Counted from the first letter of the stretch, positions 16,763 to 27,146 are shown. The stretch is DNA of 64,000 nucleotides from Streptococcus australis ATCC 700641 (GCF_000186465.1 NZ_GL636091.1:1188981-1252980), one strand, 5' to 3'. Numbers and translations are program-made. Notes: generated by a model not told the origin, from the sequence alone.

Positions 16763-18295
16763 ATGGCACACGAAAACGTCATTGAGATGCGTGAAATTAC
16801 CAAAATCTTTGGTGAATTTGTCGCAAACGACAAAATCAACCTCGAATTGCGTAAAGGTGAAATTCATGCACTTCTTGGTGAAAATGGAGCTGGGAAATCA
16901 ACCCTGATGAATATGTTGGCTGGTCTTTTGGAACCAACGAGCGGAGAAATTGTGGTCAATGGGAAGTCTGAAAAACTAGATTCTCCTTCTAAGGCTGCTT
17001 CTCTAGGAATTGGAATGGTTCACCAGCACTTCATGTTGGTGGAAGCTTTCACTGTTGCAGAAAATATCATTCTTGGTAGCGAAGTTACTAATAAAGGTGT
17101 ATTAGATTTGAAAAAAGCTAATGCAGATATCCTTGAGTTGTCAGAACGCTACGGCTTGGCTGTGGATCCTACCGCAAAAGTTGAAGATATTTCTGTCGGT
17201 GCTCAACAACGTGTAGAAATCTTGAAGACGCTCTATCGCGGAGCTGATATTCTGATTTTCGATGAGCCTACTGCAGTGTTAACTCCTGCTGAAATTTTGG
17301 AGTTGATGGAAATTATGAAAACCCTTGTTAAAGAAGGGAAATCTATCATCCTTATCACTCACAAACTAGATGAAATTCGTGCCGTTGCAGACCGTGTCAC
17401 AGTTATTCGTCGTGGTAAATCTATTCAAACCGTTGGTATCGAAGGTGCTACCAATAAAGATTTGGCAGAAATGATGGTTGGGCGCTCAGTTTCTTTCGTA
17501 ACAGAAAAAGAAGAAGCACAGCCTAAAGAAGTGGTTCTTGCAATTTCTGACTTAGTCGTGAATGAAAACCGTGGTGTTCCTGCGGTCAAAGAGCTATCTC
17601 TTGATGTTCGCGCAGGCGAAATTGTCGGGATTGCAGGGATTGATGGGAATGGTCAGAGTGAATTGATCCAGGCTATTACCGGACTCCGTAAAGTCAAATC
17701 AGGTAGTATCAAAATTAAGGGACAAGAAGTTGTTGGCCTTTCCCCACGTAAGATTACTGAAATGAATGTCAGCCACGTGCCTGAAGATCGTCATCGTGAT
17801 GGTCTTGTGCTCGAAATGATGCTTTCTGAAAACATCGCACTTCAAACTTACTACAAAGAACCACTTAGCAAGAATGGTGTCTTGAATTACAATCAAATTA
17901 ATTCCTATGCCCGCAAGTTGATGGAAGAGTTTGACGTTCGTGCAGCCAACGAGATTGTGCCAGCAAGCGCTCTATCAGGAGGAAATCAACAAAAGGCCAT
18001 TATTGCTCGTGAAGTTGATCGGAATCCAGATTTGTTGATCGTTAGCCAACCGACACGTGGATTGGACGTTGGTGCGATTGAGTACATCCATAAACGTTTG
18101 ATTGGTGAACGTGATAAAGGAAAAGCCGTCCTCGTTGTCAGCTTCGAATTAGATGAAATTCTAAATCTATCAGACCGGATTGCTGTTATTCATGATGGAA
18201 AAATCCAAGGTATTGTGAAGCCATCTGAGACCAACAAACAAGAGCTTGGTATTCTAATGGCTGGTGGAGAAATCAAGGAGGCTTCAAATGAATAA
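16763..18295 (+). CDS. nupA: Nucleoside ABC importer ATP-binding protein (double ATPase)
   Basis: The 510-residue protein contains two fused ABC domains, as in RbsA and YufO. The first has Walker A GENGAGKST near residue 38, signature SVGAQQRVEI near 145 and Walker B LIFDEPTAVLTP near 166. The second has a degenerate Walker A GIDGNGQSE near 290 and signature LSGGNQQK near 408. It powers uptake of nucleosides delivered by BmpA, as shown for S. mutans NupA. A GAAAGGAA site precedes the ATG. It overlaps nupB by 8 bases. Confidence 0.93.
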   Translation: MAHENVIEMREITKIFGEFVANDKINLELRKGEIHALLGENGAGKSTLMNMLAGLLEPTSGEIVVNGKSEKLDSPSKAASLGIGMVHQHFMLVEAFTVAENIILGSEVTNKGVLDLKKANADILELSERYGLAVDPTAKVEDISVGAQQRVEILKTLYRGADILIFDEPTAVLTPAEILELMEIMKTLVKEGKSIILITHKLDEIRAVADRVTVIRRGKSIQTVGIEGATNKDLAEMMVGRSVSFVTEKEEAQPKEVVLAISDLVVNENRGVPAVKELSLDVRAGEIVGIAGIDGNGQSELIQAITGLRKVKSGSIKIKGQEVVGLSPRKITEMNVSHVPEDRHRDGLVLEMMLSENIALQTYYKEPLSKNGVLNYNQINSYARKLMEEFDVRAANEIVPASALSGGNQQKAIIAREVDRNPDLLIVSQPTRGLDVGAIEYIHKRLIGERDKGKAVLVVSFELDEILNLSDRIAVIHDGKIQGIVKPSETNKQELGILMAGGEIKEASNE

Positions 18296-19343
18296 AAATA
18301 CAAGACAAATTGCTATTCCTTTTATTTCTGTAATCCTAGGAATCATCCTCGGAGCCATTATTATGTGGATCTTTGGTTATGATGCTCTTTGGGGTTATGA
18401 AGAACTCTTCAAGACAGCTTTTGGTTCCATAAAAAATGTGGGTGAAATTTTCCGTTCTATGGGACCACTGATATTGATTGCTCTCGGATTTGCGGTAGCC
18501 AGTCGAGCTGGATTTTTTAATGTCGGTTTACCTGGACAAGCTTTGGCAGGTTGGATTGCGGCTGTATGGTTCGCTCTATCCTTCCCAGATATTCCTCGCA
18601 TTCTGATGATTCCTTTGACCGTCCTTGTGGCTGCAATTGCCGGTGGTTTCATTGGATTGATTCCAGGACTCCTACGAGCATTTTTGGGAACGAGTGAAGT
18701 AATCGTTACCATTATGATGAACTACATTGTACTGTTTGCTGGAAATGAAATCATCCGGAACTTCCCTAAAAAGTTCATGGTCGATTCTGAATCTAGTATC
18801 CCAGTAGGAGCAAATGCAAGTTACCGCCTAGGGTTCTTGACAGAATTGACTAAGTCACGGATGAATATCGGGATCTTCATTGCCTTGATTGCCGTTGCAG
18901 TGATTTGGTTCATTATCAAGAAAACAACACTTGGCTTTGAAATTCGTTCTGTTGGTCTTAACCCCAATGCTTCAGACTATGCAGGGATGTCAGCTAAACG
19001 GACCATCATCCTTTCCATGGTGATTTCAGGTGCCCTATGTGGGATTGGTGGAGCAGTAGAAGGAATTGGTACCTTCCAGAACGTTTATGTTCAAGCTGGT
19101 TCCTTGGCTGTTGGATTTAATGGGATGGCAGTTGCTCTACTTGCTAGTAATTCTCCTATTGGGATTGTCTTTGCGGCCTTCTTGCTTGGAACCTTGCAAA
19201 CAGGTGCACCAGGTATGACCACAGCGACTATTCCACCAGAACTTGTCAATATTGTGACAGCTTCGATTATCTTCTTTGTAAGTGCTCATTACATTATCGA
19301 AAAATACATCAAGCCTAAGAAACAAATGAAAGGAGTAGAGTAA
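18288..19343 (+). CDS. nupB: Nucleoside ABC importer permease NupB
   Basis: This 351-residue integral membrane protein of the BPD_transp_2 family has about ten hydrophobic segments and the typical FFNVGLPGQALAGW stretch near residue 80. It pairs with NupC. The start is the ATG at 18288, with AAGGAGG 6 bases upstream inside nupA; a further upstream in-frame ATG at 18264 lacks this site. It is separated from nupC by 2 bases. Confidence 0.93.
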   Translation: MNKNTRQIAIPFISVILGIILGAIIMWIFGYDALWGYEELFKTAFGSIKNVGEIFRSMGPLILIALGFAVASRAGFFNVGLPGQALAGWIAAVWFALSFPDIPRILMIPLTVLVAAIAGGFIGLIPGLLRAFLGTSEVIVTIMMNYIVLFAGNEIIRNFPKKFMVDSESSIPVGANASYRLGFLTELTKSRMNIGIFIALIAVAVIWFIIKKTTLGFEIRSVGLNPNASDYAGMSAKRTIILSMVISGALCGIGGAVEGIGTFQNVYVQAGSLAVGFNGMAVALLASNSPIGIVFAAFLLGTLQTGAPGMTTATIPPELVNIVTASIIFFVSAHYIIEKYIKPKKQMKGVE

Positions 19344-19345
19344 GA

Positions 19346-20302
19346 ATGAATACTGTTGCTATACTAACGATACTTGTATCGAATATGCTGGTCTATGCTG
19401 CTCCCCTCATTTTCACTAGTATCGGAGGAGCCTACTCCGAACATGCTGGTGTCGTTAATGTCGGTTTGGAAGGTATCATGGTTATGGGAGCTTTCACAGG
19501 GGTTGTGTTTAACTTGACTTTTGCTAGCTCTCTTGGTGGCATGACAATCTGGTTATCTCTCCTTGCAGGTGGTTTGGTTGGTCTTATTTTCTCTGCCATC
19601 CATGCGGTAGCGACTATTAACTTCCGTGCTGACCACGTGGTGAGTGGTACAGTATTGAACTTGTTGGCTCCTGCCTTAGCTGTCTTCTTGGTAAAAGCCA
19701 TCTACGGAAAAGGTCAAACCAACAATATCGATTTGTCTTTTGGTAAATTTGATTTTCCTTTCTTGTCTGATATTCCTGTCATTGGCGATATCTTCTTCAA
19801 GAATACAAGTTTAATGGGATATGTCGCGATTGGATTTTCATTTGTAGCATGGTTTATCATGTTTAAAACGAAATTTGGTCTTCGCCTTCGCTCAGTTGGT
19901 GAACATCCACAAGCTGCGGATACCCTAGGGATTAATGTTTACCTCATGCGTTACTATGGTGTGCTCATCTCTGGATTTTTAGGAGGAGTTGGGGGTGCCT
20001 TGTATGCGCAATCTGCTTCTGTCAATTTCTCTGCCACTACCATTGTGGGACCTGGATTTATCGCGCTAGCGGCTATGATCTTTGGTAAATGGAGCCCAAT
20101 CGGTGCCATGCTATCAAGTCTATTCTTTGGCCTTTCACAAGCCTTGGCGGTTGTGTCTACGCAGATTCCTTTCCTTGCCCATATTCCTGGAGTATACCTC
20201 CGTATTGCTCCGTATGTGTTGACCATCATCGTACTAGCAGCCTTCTTTGGTAAGTCGGTTGCACCAAAAGCAGATGGTGTGAACTACATCAAATCGAAAT
20301 AA
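19346..20302 (+). CDS. nupC: Nucleoside ABC importer permease NupC
   Basis: The 318-residue permease is homologous in layout to NupB. It has VVNVGLEGIMVMGAF near residue 33 and GINVYLMRYYGVLISG near residue 195, both marks of the BPD_transp_2 family, and about eight to ten helices. It is the last gene of the salvage/uptake operon and is followed by a strong terminator. Confidence 0.93.
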   Translation: MNTVAILTILVSNMLVYAAPLIFTSIGGAYSEHAGVVNVGLEGIMVMGAFTGVVFNLTFASSLGGMTIWLSLLAGGLVGLIFSAIHAVATINFRADHVVSGTVLNLLAPALAVFLVKAIYGKGQTNNIDLSFGKFDFPFLSDIPVIGDIFFKNTSLMGYVAIGFSFVAWFIMFKTKFGLRLRSVGEHPQAADTLGINVYLMRYYGVLISGFLGGVGGALYAQSASVNFSATTIVGPGFIALAAMIFGKWSPIGAMLSSLFFGLSQALAVVSTQIPFLAHIPGVYLRIAPYVLTIIVLAAFFGKSVAPKADGVNYIKSK

Positions 20303-20323
20303 AAGCCTCCATTATGGAGAAAG

Positions 20324-20356
20324 AAAGCACGAGTCATTCGGACTCGTGCTTTTTGT
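20324..20356. terminator. Bidirectional terminator after nupC
   Basis: AAAGCACGAGTC (20324-20335) pairs perfectly with GACTCGTGCTTT (20341-20352). T residues follow on the plus strand and A residues precede. It separates the convergent nup operon and deacetylase gene. Confidence 0.88.
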
Positions 20357-20360
20357 ATGT

Positions 20361-21251
20361 TTATGGATTAGGTTGCATTTCGGCAAGTAGGTTTTCTGCT
20401 GTTGTAGTTGGTAAGATCCGCAGGCGTTTTAGTGAGTAGAGGCCATCGTCTAGACTAGCTAGTCCATTGTTGGTTGTTAAGCCCATTTTGTAGCCATTGT
20501 TTTTTGCTAGTTCCATGGTGACATCAGAGTAGCGACCGGCTGGGTAGACAATGGTGGTAGTGGTTTGATGCAGTTTCTTGTCTAATACTTGTTTGGAAGT
20601 CGCCAATTCAGATTCCTGACGAGAGCTATCTGATTGGGCCAAGTCTGGGTGAGATACCGTATGACTCTCAAAGGTTATACCTTGCGCTTTCATTTCTTTG
20701 ATCTGATCGAAGGTTAAAACACTGGGTCTTTCTTCGTCAGAAAAAGAAGTAATGATATTGTTGGTTGCGGTCATTTGGTATTTTTTTAGGAGAGGATAGA
20801 CTATGGTATAAAAGTCAGCAATTCCATCATCAAAGGTCAACCAAACGACTTTGCCACCTTCCGGCAGTTCGTTTTTTGTGAGTGCCCGATAAGCTTCTTC
20901 AGGAGTTAAAGTGTAGTAACCGGCCTCTTTTAAGGCTTTGAGATGACTCTCGAAAGTTTCTGGTGCTACAATAAGGTTGGCATTGGCTTCTTCTGAAGGG
21001 GCCATCGTGTGAACAGCGTGGTACATGAGGATCGGGATTTTTACATGTTGATCTTGTTTTACCCATTTAGTAGTAGCTCTTTGCTGTTTCATCGTCTGAC
21101 TTGTTTTTATTTCTTGCTTGTCAGCAACGGGAGTTGTTGCAACACGATTCAATAGGAGAAAGCCTAAAATGAAGATGCAGAATAACAGAAAAGCATTTAA
21201 AATAAGTAATAATCGTATTTTCTTTGGGACGCGTCTTTTTCGGTGATTCAT
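20361..21251 (-). CDS. Membrane-anchored polysaccharide deacetylase (CE4)
   Basis: The 296-residue protein has a basic N-terminus and one membrane helix (about residues 12-34), so the catalytic domain faces outward. The NodB-like domain carries LTFDDGIADF (metal-binding Asp) near residue 155 and HTVSHPDL (metal His pair) near 205. The YPAGRYSD segment follows. Such enzymes remove acetyl groups from cell-wall glycans; the precise substrate here is not known. The ATG at 21251 has AAAGGGG upstream, and an earlier in-frame start at 21302 lacks a site. Confidence 0.85.
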   Translation of the reverse strand: MNHRKRRVPKKIRLLLILNAFLLFCIFILGFLLLNRVATTPVADKQEIKTSQTMKQQRATTKWVKQDQHVKIPILMYHAVHTMAPSEEANANLIVAPETFESHLKALKEAGYYTLTPEEAYRALTKNELPEGGKVVWLTFDDGIADFYTIVYPLLKKYQMTATNNIITSFSDEERPSVLTFDQIKEMKAQGITFESHTVSHPDLAQSDSSRQESELATSKQVLDKKLHQTTTTIVYPAGRYSDVTMELAKNNGYKMGLTTNNGLASLDDGLYSLKRLRILPTTTAENLLAEMQPNP

Positions 21252-21461
21252 AGTGACCCCTTTCTTATTCTTTATCATTATATCATAGGGACAGGAAATC
21301 ATTTAAAGACAAAGTTACAATTGGGGAAAAATTTCAGGGAATCTCGCTGGCTTTTGTAGGAATGAGTTGCTAGTTGCTTTGAAGAGGAGGTCTAAATCCC
21401 AAAAGGTAAAGTTCTTGTAGAGGATGAAGGCCAAAGAACTAGTCAGAAGGGCCTAGTTTTT

Positions 21462-21469
21462 GATATAAT
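21462..21469 (+). promoter_or_regulatory. Extended -10 promoter of hom-thrB
   Basis: A TG dinucleotide one base before TATAAT (21464-21469) forms an extended -10. No good -35 box is visible. It lies 30 bases before the hom start. Confidence 0.6.
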
Positions 21470-21499
21470 GGAATATATTAGATTTTTAAGGAGACCAAC

Positions 21500-22786
21500 A
21501 TGTCTGTTAAAATTGCCTTATTAGGATTTGGTACTGTTGCCAGTGGCGTACCATTTTTATTAAAAGAAAACCATGAAAAAATCAGCCAGGCTGCTCAGGA
21601 TGACATTGAGATCGCTAAGGTCTTGATTCGTGATGATGCGGAAAAGCAAAGCTTGCAAGCGGCTGGCCATGACTACAACTTTGTGACCAATGTCGATGAG
21701 ATCATTGAAGACAAAGAGATTGCCATCGTAGTTGAATTGATGGGCCGGATTGAGCCAGCGAAGACCTTTATCACCCGTGCTCTGGAAGCAGGTAAGCATG
21801 TGGTCTCTGCGAACAAAGACCTTCTAGCTGTTCATGGAAGTGAATTGTTAGAGGTTGCTCAAAAACACCGAGTAGCTCTTTATTATGAAGCGGCCGTAGC
21901 GGGTGGGATCCCAATCCTTCGGACCTTGGTGAATTCCTTGGCTTCTGACAAGGTGACCAAAGTTCTCGGTGTGGTCAATGGAACATCTAATTTCATGATG
22001 ACCAAAATGGTGGAAGAAGGCTGGACTTATGAAGATGCTTTAGCAGAAGCGCAACGACTTGGTTACGCTGAAAGTGACCCAACCAATGACGTCGAAGGGA
22101 TCGATGCTGCCTACAAGATGGTGATCTTGAGTCAATTTGCCTTTGGGATGAACATCCAATTTGATCAAGTGGGTCACAAAGGGATCAGCCAGATCACTCC
22201 TCAAGATGTCTCAGTCGCTCAAAGCCTTGGCTATGTGATTAAGCTTGTCGGATCCATTGTAGAAACAGAGTCAGGGATTGCAGCAGAAGTGACACCAACC
22301 TTCCTTCCAAAACAACATCCACTTGCTGGCGTGAACGACGTTATGAACGCGGTCTATGTGGAATCTATCGGGATTGGTGAGTCTATGTACTACGGACCAG
22401 GTGCAGGCCAAAAACCAACTGCGACTAGTGTTGTAGCCGACATCGTTCGCATTGTCCGTCGTCTAAAAGAAGGAACGATCGGTAAAGCCTTCAATGAGTA
22501 CAGCCGCCCTCTTCAATTGGCTAAGCCTGAAGATGTGAAGAACAATTATTACTTCTCAATCAAGGCACCAGATGCGACTGGTCAAATCTTGCGTCTCGCG
22601 GAGATCTTTAATGCAGAAGGAGCTTCCTTCAAGCAAATCCTCCAAGAAGACACGGATGGTCACTATGCAAGTGTGGTCATCATTACCCACCAAGTCAATC
22701 AGACACAATTCAAGAACTTGGTTGAAAAACTGGATTCAGAGCCGAATTTCGAACTCTTGAATACCTTTAAGGTCTTAGGAGAATAA
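21500..22786 (+). CDS. hom: Homoserine dehydrogenase
   Basis: This 428-residue NADPH-dependent enzyme reduces aspartate semialdehyde to homoserine for threonine and methionine synthesis. The Rossmann motif GFGTVASG is near residue 9. The catalytic region has [14 protein letters not shown] near 160, and the family signature with [17 protein letters not shown] is near 195. A C-terminal ACT domain begins about residue 350. AAGGAG precedes the ATG. It is followed after 2 bases by thrB. Confidence 0.96.
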   Translation: MSVKIALLGFGTVASGVPFLLKENHEKISQAAQDDIEIAKVLIRDDAEKQSLQAAGHDYNFVTNVDEIIEDKEIAIVVELMGRIEPAKTFITRALEAGKHVVSANKDLLAVHGSELLEVAQKHRVALYYEAAVAGGIPILRTLVNSLASDKVTKVLGVVNGTSNFMMTKMVEEGWTYEDALAEAQRLGYAESDPTNDVEGIDAAYKMVILSQFAFGMNIQFDQVGHKGISQITPQDVSVAQSLGYVIKLVGSIVETESGIAAEVTPTFLPKQHPLAGVNDVMNAVYVESIGIGESMYYGPGAGQKPTATSVVADIVRIVRRLKEGTIGKAFNEYSRPLQLAKPEDVKNNYYFSIKAPDATGQILRLAEIFNAEGASFKQILQEDTDGHYASVVIITHQVNQTQFKNLVEKLDSEPNFELLNTFKVLGE

Positions 22787-22788
22787 GC

Positions 22789-23664
22789 ATGAAGATTATT
22801 GTTCCAGCAACCAGTGCCAATGTAGGACCCGGATTTGATTCTGTTGGAATCGCTGTTTCTAAGTATTTGACCATTGATGTGCTAGAAGCGCAAGAAAACT
22901 GGTGGATTGAACACGATTTGGGAGAGGAGATTCCAAGCGACGAAGAGAATCTCTTGCTTCAAACTGCTCTCCAAGTCGCAGCTGATTTGCCTCCTCATCG
23001 TCTCAAGATGACCAGTGAAGTGCCTTTGGCGCGTGGACTTGGTTCTTCTAGCTCTGTTATCGTAGCGGGGATTGAGTTGGCCAATCAACTGGGCAAGCTA
23101 GCTCTAAGTGATGAAGATAAACTAGAAATTGCGACAAAAATTGAAGGGCATCCTGATAACGTAGCCCCAGCTATTTTTGGAAATCTGGTCGTAGCGAGCT
23201 ATGTGGATCAGCAGACCAATCATTTGGTCCTTCCATTCCCTGAGTGTGCTTTGGTAGCCTTTGTTCCCAATTACGAACTTAAGACCAGCGATAGTCGAAA
23301 CGTCCTTCCTAGTGAGTGGACGTATAAGGAAGCTGTGGCAGCTAGTTCAATTGCAAACGTGGCCATTGCTGCTCTTGCTAAGGGGGACTTACGAGTCGCA
23401 GGAAAAGCTATTGAAGCGGATCGCTTCCATGAGCGCTACCGCCAACAGTTGGTTGCAGAGTTCCCTCAGGTGAAAGAAGTTGCACATCAACACGATGCTT
23501 ATGCCACTTACCTTTCTGGTGCAGGTCCAACTATTATGACCTTGCTTCCAGTTGAACATGCAGAAGCCTTTGCCAAAGACTTGGAGTCTAAGGGCTTAAA
23601 TGGTCAGGTCTTCTCACTAAAGATTGACACAACTGGTGTTAAGGTAGAGGACAGCGAATCTTGA
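22789..23664 (+). CDS. thrB: Homoserine kinase
   Basis: The 291-residue GHMP kinase phosphorylates homoserine. The N-terminal [17 protein letters not shown] and the ATP motif [12 protein letters not shown] near residue 80 identify it, and [10 protein letters not shown] near 244 is GHMP motif 3. It is co-transcribed with hom and ends at a hairpin terminator. Confidence 0.96.
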   Translation: MKIIVPATSANVGPGFDSVGIAVSKYLTIDVLEAQENWWIEHDLGEEIPSDEENLLLQTALQVAADLPPHRLKMTSEVPLARGLGSSSSVIVAGIELANQLGKLALSDEDKLEIATKIEGHPDNVAPAIFGNLVVASYVDQQTNHLVLPFPECALVAFVPNYELKTSDSRNVLPSEWTYKEAVAASSIANVAIAALAKGDLRVAGKAIEADRFHERYRQQLVAEFPQVKEVAHQHDAYATYLSGAGPTIMTLLPVEHAEAFAKDLESKGLNGQVFSLKIDTTGVKVEDSES

Positions 23665-23679
23665 TTCCATAAAAAATGA

Positions 23680-23710
23680 TTAGATAGGCTAAATTAGTCT
23701 ATCTAATTTT
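23680..23710 (+). terminator. Terminator after thrB
   Basis: TTAGATAGGCTAA (23680-23692) pairs with TTAGTCTATCTAA (23694-23706), with one G-T pair, followed by TTTT. Confidence 0.7.
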
Positions 23711-23820
23711 ATTTATCTATGATAAAATAGTTCTATAAATCATTTGTCTATCAAATTATTTTAGGATAATAAACAATTATTCGAAAGATAGATAGAATTG
23801 TAAAGGAGATTGTAATTCTA

Positions 23821-24747
23821 ATGAAAGACTTTGAACGTCATCAACTTGCTACGGAACTTGGATTCCAGTATGATCCGGAAACCTCATCTATTTATGGGGA
23901 AAACTCTGGCTATTTCTTCTTAATGAAAGAAACCGACACAAAAAATGTTTTTACCATTGCTCTTTCTGTCTCACGTGATGATGCAGAGGAAGCAGCGGCT
24001 CAATTGCATCAAATGGTCAAAGAATCTTCTGTTCTAAAGAGCATTAGCCTCAACCAATATGTCACAACTTTCACTGTAAAAGCTGGGATGACCAAAGCAA
24101 AAACGATTGAAAACATTCACCAAGCCTTAACAGAAATCCTGGAATTTTTACAAACCAATGGCTTCTACACTGTTTGTGGCTACTCTGGTGAAAAAGGACC
24201 GGTTGGTCTCTACCAGATTGGAGATTCCCTTTTCTTGATGAATGAAGAAAACTATCAAATTGTGAGTTCCCAATTAAAAATTGAAACAGATTCATATAAT
24301 AGTCAGAAAGAAAATGTCCTTCTTGGAACAGTCGGTGCCTTTATTGGTGCCATTATTGGAGGGGCTGTTACTCTTTTTATTGCCCGTCTCGGCTACGTAG
24401 CTTTTTATGCTGGTTTTATCCTTGGGATCTGTGTTGTCAAAGGCTATGAGATCTTAGGGAAGAAATTTAGCAAACTTGGTGCAGTTATTTCTAGTATCCT
24501 CTTGTTGGTGACTATTGTTCTCGTTCACCAATTTGACTATGCCTTAGAAGCAGTTAAACAGCTTGGACTCGACTTTAGTGATGGATTTGATTTGATCAAT
24601 TCCCTTGTACTAAATGGTGAAGCACCTGAAAAATACTTCTTTAACTTCTTTATGTTGGCAGTCTTCACTATTATTGGGGGTGGTGTTGCCATTAGCTCGG
24701 CCTTGTCTACTCAAAAAACACGTGGTATTGCACGTAAGATTGGCTAA
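23821..24747 (+). CDS. Conserved membrane protein of unknown function
   Basis: This 308-residue protein is not recognised. A soluble N-terminal part of about 165 residues has no cysteine-rich or catalytic motif. About four membrane helices follow, roughly residues 168-185, 188-206, 215-234 and 273-297, with a Gly-rich first helix (GAFIGAIIGGAV). AAAGGAG lies 10 bases before the ATG. It has its own terminator downstream and sits between thrB and murB, with AT-rich sequence on its 5' side. No function can be offered. Confidence 0.75.
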   Translation: MKDFERHQLATELGFQYDPETSSIYGENSGYFFLMKETDTKNVFTIALSVSRDDAEEAAAQLHQMVKESSVLKSISLNQYVTTFTVKAGMTKAKTIENIHQALTEILEFLQTNGFYTVCGYSGEKGPVGLYQIGDSLFLMNEENYQIVSSQLKIETDSYNSQKENVLLGTVGAFIGAIIGGAVTLFIARLGYVAFYAGFILGICVVKGYEILGKKFSKLGAVISSILLLVTIVLVHQFDYALEAVKQLGLDFSDGFDLINSLVLNGEAPEKYFFNFFMLAVFTIIGGGVAISSALSTQKTRGIARKIG

Positions 24748-24774
24748 TTCAATTAACCCTTGTTTAAAAAAATT

Positions 24775-24810
24775 AAAACAGAATCGGTCCTTTGGCTGTT
24801 TCTGTTTTTT
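24775..24810 (+). terminator. Terminator after the 23821 gene
   Basis: AAAACAGAA (24775-24783) pairs with TTCTGTTTT (24800-24808), followed by T residues. Confidence 0.75.
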
Positions 24811-24839
24811 ACTTCTGGGTCGAAAAGTGGGCTGGTTTT

Positions 24840-24848
24840 TGTTATAAT
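24840..24848 (+). promoter_or_regulatory. Extended -10 promoter of murB
   Basis: TGTTATAAT at 24840-24848 is an extended -10, 32 bases before the murB ATG. Confidence 0.6.
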
Positions 24849-24880
24849 GGATAAGATAACGTATAGAAGAGAGTTGTGAG

Positions 24881-25783
24881 ATGGAAATCGTAAAGCAAAT
24901 CAAAGAGGAGTTGGCTGGTATTGAGATTTTGTTCAATGAGCCACTCAAACAATATACCTATACCAAGGTTGGAGGGGCGGCAGATTATTTAGCCTTTCCT
25001 CGCAATCAATATGAATTAAAACGAATTGTTACCTTTGCAAATGCCCAGGAAATCCCTTGGATGGTCTTGGGGAATTCTTCCAATATTATCGTCCGTGACA
25101 GTGGGATTGAAGGCTTTGTGATCATGTTTGATCATTTTCATGATATCCGGGTCAATGGGTATGTGATTGAAGCAGAGGCAGGTGCTAAGCTGATCGATGT
25201 GACTCATGTAGCCCGCTACCATAGCTTGACAGGTTTTGAATTTGCCTGTGGGATTCCAGGTAGCATCGGTGGAGCTGTCTATATGAATGCTGGCGCCTAT
25301 GGTGGTGAAATTGCCCACATTCTCAAATCGTGTAAGGTCTTGACGCCAGAAGGAGAAATTAAAACCTTAACAGCAGAAGAATTAGCCTTTGGCTATCGTC
25401 ATTCCAAGATCCAAGAGACAGGAGATGTGGTGATTGCTGCTAAGTTTGCTCTAGCGCCAGGCAACTATGATCAGATCAATCAAGAAATGGCTCGCTTGAC
25501 TCATTTGCGTGAGCTTAAGCAACCACTTGAGTATCCATCTTGTGGTTCGGTCTTTAAACGGCCAGTGGGTCACTTTGCTGGACAATTGATTAGTGAAGCT
25601 GGATTAAAGGGACACCGGATTGGTGGTGTAGAGGTTTCAGAAAAGCATGCTGGCTTTATGATCAATGTCGATCATGGTACTGCCAAAAATTATGAAGACT
25701 TAATCGCTCATGTCATCGCAACAGTTGAAAAATCAGCTGGTGTGACCTTGGAGCGCGAAGTCCGTATTATTGGGAAAGATTAA
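24881..25783 (+). CDS. murB: UDP-N-acetylenolpyruvoylglucosamine reductase
   Basis: This 300-residue FAD enzyme makes UDP-MurNAc for peptidoglycan. It has [10 protein letters not shown] near residue 26, NSSNIIVRD near 65, [19 protein letters not shown] near 125 and SCGSVFKRP near 221 with the catalytic serine. Length and motifs match type II MurB. It lies upstream of potABCD as in other streptococci; the long structured gap between them is described separately. Confidence 0.96.
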   Translation: MEIVKQIKEELAGIEILFNEPLKQYTYTKVGGAADYLAFPRNQYELKRIVTFANAQEIPWMVLGNSSNIIVRDSGIEGFVIMFDHFHDIRVNGYVIEAEAGAKLIDVTHVARYHSLTGFEFACGIPGSIGGAVYMNAGAYGGEIAHILKSCKVLTPEGEIKTLTAEELAFGYRHSKIQETGDVVIAAKFALAPGNYDQINQEMARLTHLRELKQPLEYPSCGSVFKRPVGHFAGQLISEAGLKGHRIGGVEVSEKHAGFMINVDHGTAKNYEDLIAHVIATVEKSAGVTLEREVRIIGKD

Positions 25784-25988
25784 GGGTTCGAGATGGAATA
25801 AGGGCTACTCTAGGGTAGACCCTTCCTACTTTAGAAGGGGGGTGAGTGCCTATCGATACCGAAAATAGGTGGGGCAGTCTTATAAGTCCCCGAGAGGTGT
25901 TGGTGGCCTGACGGGTTCGCTCGTCAGCCTATGAGACTAGTGGTTGGTCTCAGAAGGAAACGCATGAAAAAGAAGGAATTTATGTGAA
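25784..25988 (+). ncRNA. Highly structured leader or small RNA between murB and potA, identity unknown
   Basis: About 200 bases hold a run of GC-rich inverted repeats unlike the surrounding AT-rich gaps. Stem A is AAGGGCTAC/GTAGaCCCTT (25800-25824). Stem B is CCCTTC/GAAGGG (25820-25839) and competes with A for the CCCTT strand. Stem C is CCTAT/ATAGG (25849-25869), D is GGGG/CCCC (25871-25891), E is CTGACGGG-TTCG-CTCGTCAG (25908-25927, a UUCG loop) and F is TGAGAC/GTCTCA (25932-25952). Stem F is followed at once by AGAAGGA and a mini-ORF. There is no T-run terminator. It may be a cis-acting leader of potABCD; no known riboswitch core was recognised. Confidence 0.55.
25964..25987 (+). CDS. Possible 7-codon leader peptide coupled to potA
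   Basis: ATG at 25964 follows AGAAGGA by 5 bases and encodes MKKKEFM before TGA at 25985-25987. The potA TTG start is one base after this stop. A ribosome ending here could restart on potA, and the three lysine codons are notable ahead of a polyamine importer. This is positional evidence only. Confidence 0.4.
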   Translation: MKKKEFM

Positions 25989-27146
25989 TTGAAAAAACCA
26001 ATTATTGAGTTTAGAAATGTCTCAAAAGTATTTGAAGACAGCGATACAGTGGTTCTCAAAGATATCAACTTTGAGTTGGAAGAAGGGAAATTCTATACCC
26101 TCCTCGGTGCTTCAGGATCTGGTAAATCAACGATTCTGAATATCATTGCTGGTTTGTTAGACGCTTCAACAGGGGATGTCCTCTTAGATGGTGTTCGGAT
26201 CAATGATGTGCCGACTAACAAACGGGACGTCCATACCGTCTTCCAATCCTATGCCCTTTTCCCACACATGAATGTGTTTGAGAATGTTGCCTTCCCCCTT
26301 CGTTTGAAGAAGGTAGACAAGGCTGATATCGAGAAACGAGTGACTGAAGTCCTCAAGATGGTGCAATTGGGAGGCTTTGAGAAACGTTCCATCCAGAAAC
26401 TTTCTGGTGGACAACGCCAGCGGGTAGCCATTGCACGGGCGATTATCAATGAACCGCGAGTAGTCCTCTTGGATGAGCCCTTGTCTGCTCTCGACTTGAA
26501 GTTGCGGACGGACATGCAGTATGAGCTTCGTGAATTGCAACAACGCTTGGGTATTACCTTTGTTTTTGTAACCCATGACCAGGAAGAAGCGCTAGCGATG
26601 AGTGACTGGATCTTCGTTATGAACGAAGGAGAAATCGTCCAGTCAGGGACACCAGTTGATATCTACGATGAGCCCATCAACCATTTTGTTGCGACCTTTA
26701 TCGGTGAGTCCAACATCCTTCCAGGGATCATGATCGAAGACTACCTAGTAGAATTCAACGGCAAACGCTTTGAGTCGGTCGATGGAGGGATGAGGCCAAA
26801 CGAACCGGTCGAAGTCGTGATTCGTCCCGAAGACTTGCGGATTACACTGCCTGAAGAAGGCAAGCTGCAGGTGAAGGTGGATACGCAACTTTTCCGTGGC
26901 GTTCACTATGAAATCATCGCTTATGATGAATTGGGCAATGAGTGGATGATTCACTCGACGCGTAAGGCTATCGTGGGTGAAGAAATCGGCCTGGACTTTG
27001 AGCCAGAAGATATCCACGTCATGCGTCTCAATGAAACGGAAGAAGAGTTTGATGCTCGGATCGAAGAATACGTAGAAGTGGAAGAGCAAGAAGCTGGATT
27101 GATCAATGCCATCGAGGAGGAAAGAGATGAAGAAAACAACCTCTAA
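25989..27146 (+). CDS. potA: Spermidine/putrescine ABC importer ATP-binding protein
   Basis: The 385-residue ATPase energises polyamine import. Walker A is GASGSGKST near residue 39, the signature [15 protein letters not shown] is near 137, Walker B is [12 protein letters not shown] near 157, and a C-terminal TOBE-type regulatory domain begins near 255. The start is a TTG at 25989; no in-frame ATG is available before the conserved [16 protein letters not shown]. It lies one base after the mini-ORF stop, and the nearest Shine-Dalgarno (AAGGA) is 11 bases away, inside that ORF, so coupling is likely. The potB start is within its 3' end. Confidence 0.95.
   Translation: MKKPIIEFRNVSKVFEDSDTVVLKDINFELEEGKFYTLLGASGSGKSTILNIIAGLLDASTGDVLLDGVRINDVPTNKRDVHTVFQSYALFPHMNVFENVAFPLRLKKVDKADIEKRVTEVLKMVQLGGFEKRSIQKLSGGQRQRVAIARAIINEPRVVLLDEPLSALDLKLRTDMQYELRELQQRLGITFVFVTHDQEEALAMSDWIFVMNEGEIVQSGTPVDIYDEPINHFVATFIGESNILPGIMIEDYLVEFNGKRFESVDGGMRPNEPVEVVIRPEDLRITLPEEGKLQVKVDTQLFRGVHYEIIAYDELGNEWMIHSTRKAIVGEEIGLDFEPEDIHVMRLNETEEEFDARIEEYVEVEEQEAGLINAIEEERDEENNL

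Noticed and set aside
25784..25988. T-box or SRP RNA before potA
   Set aside because: There is no T-box AGGGTGG-type bulge followed by an antiterminator/terminator pair, and no SRP domain IV consensus (GGAAGGAAGCAG). Identity left open.
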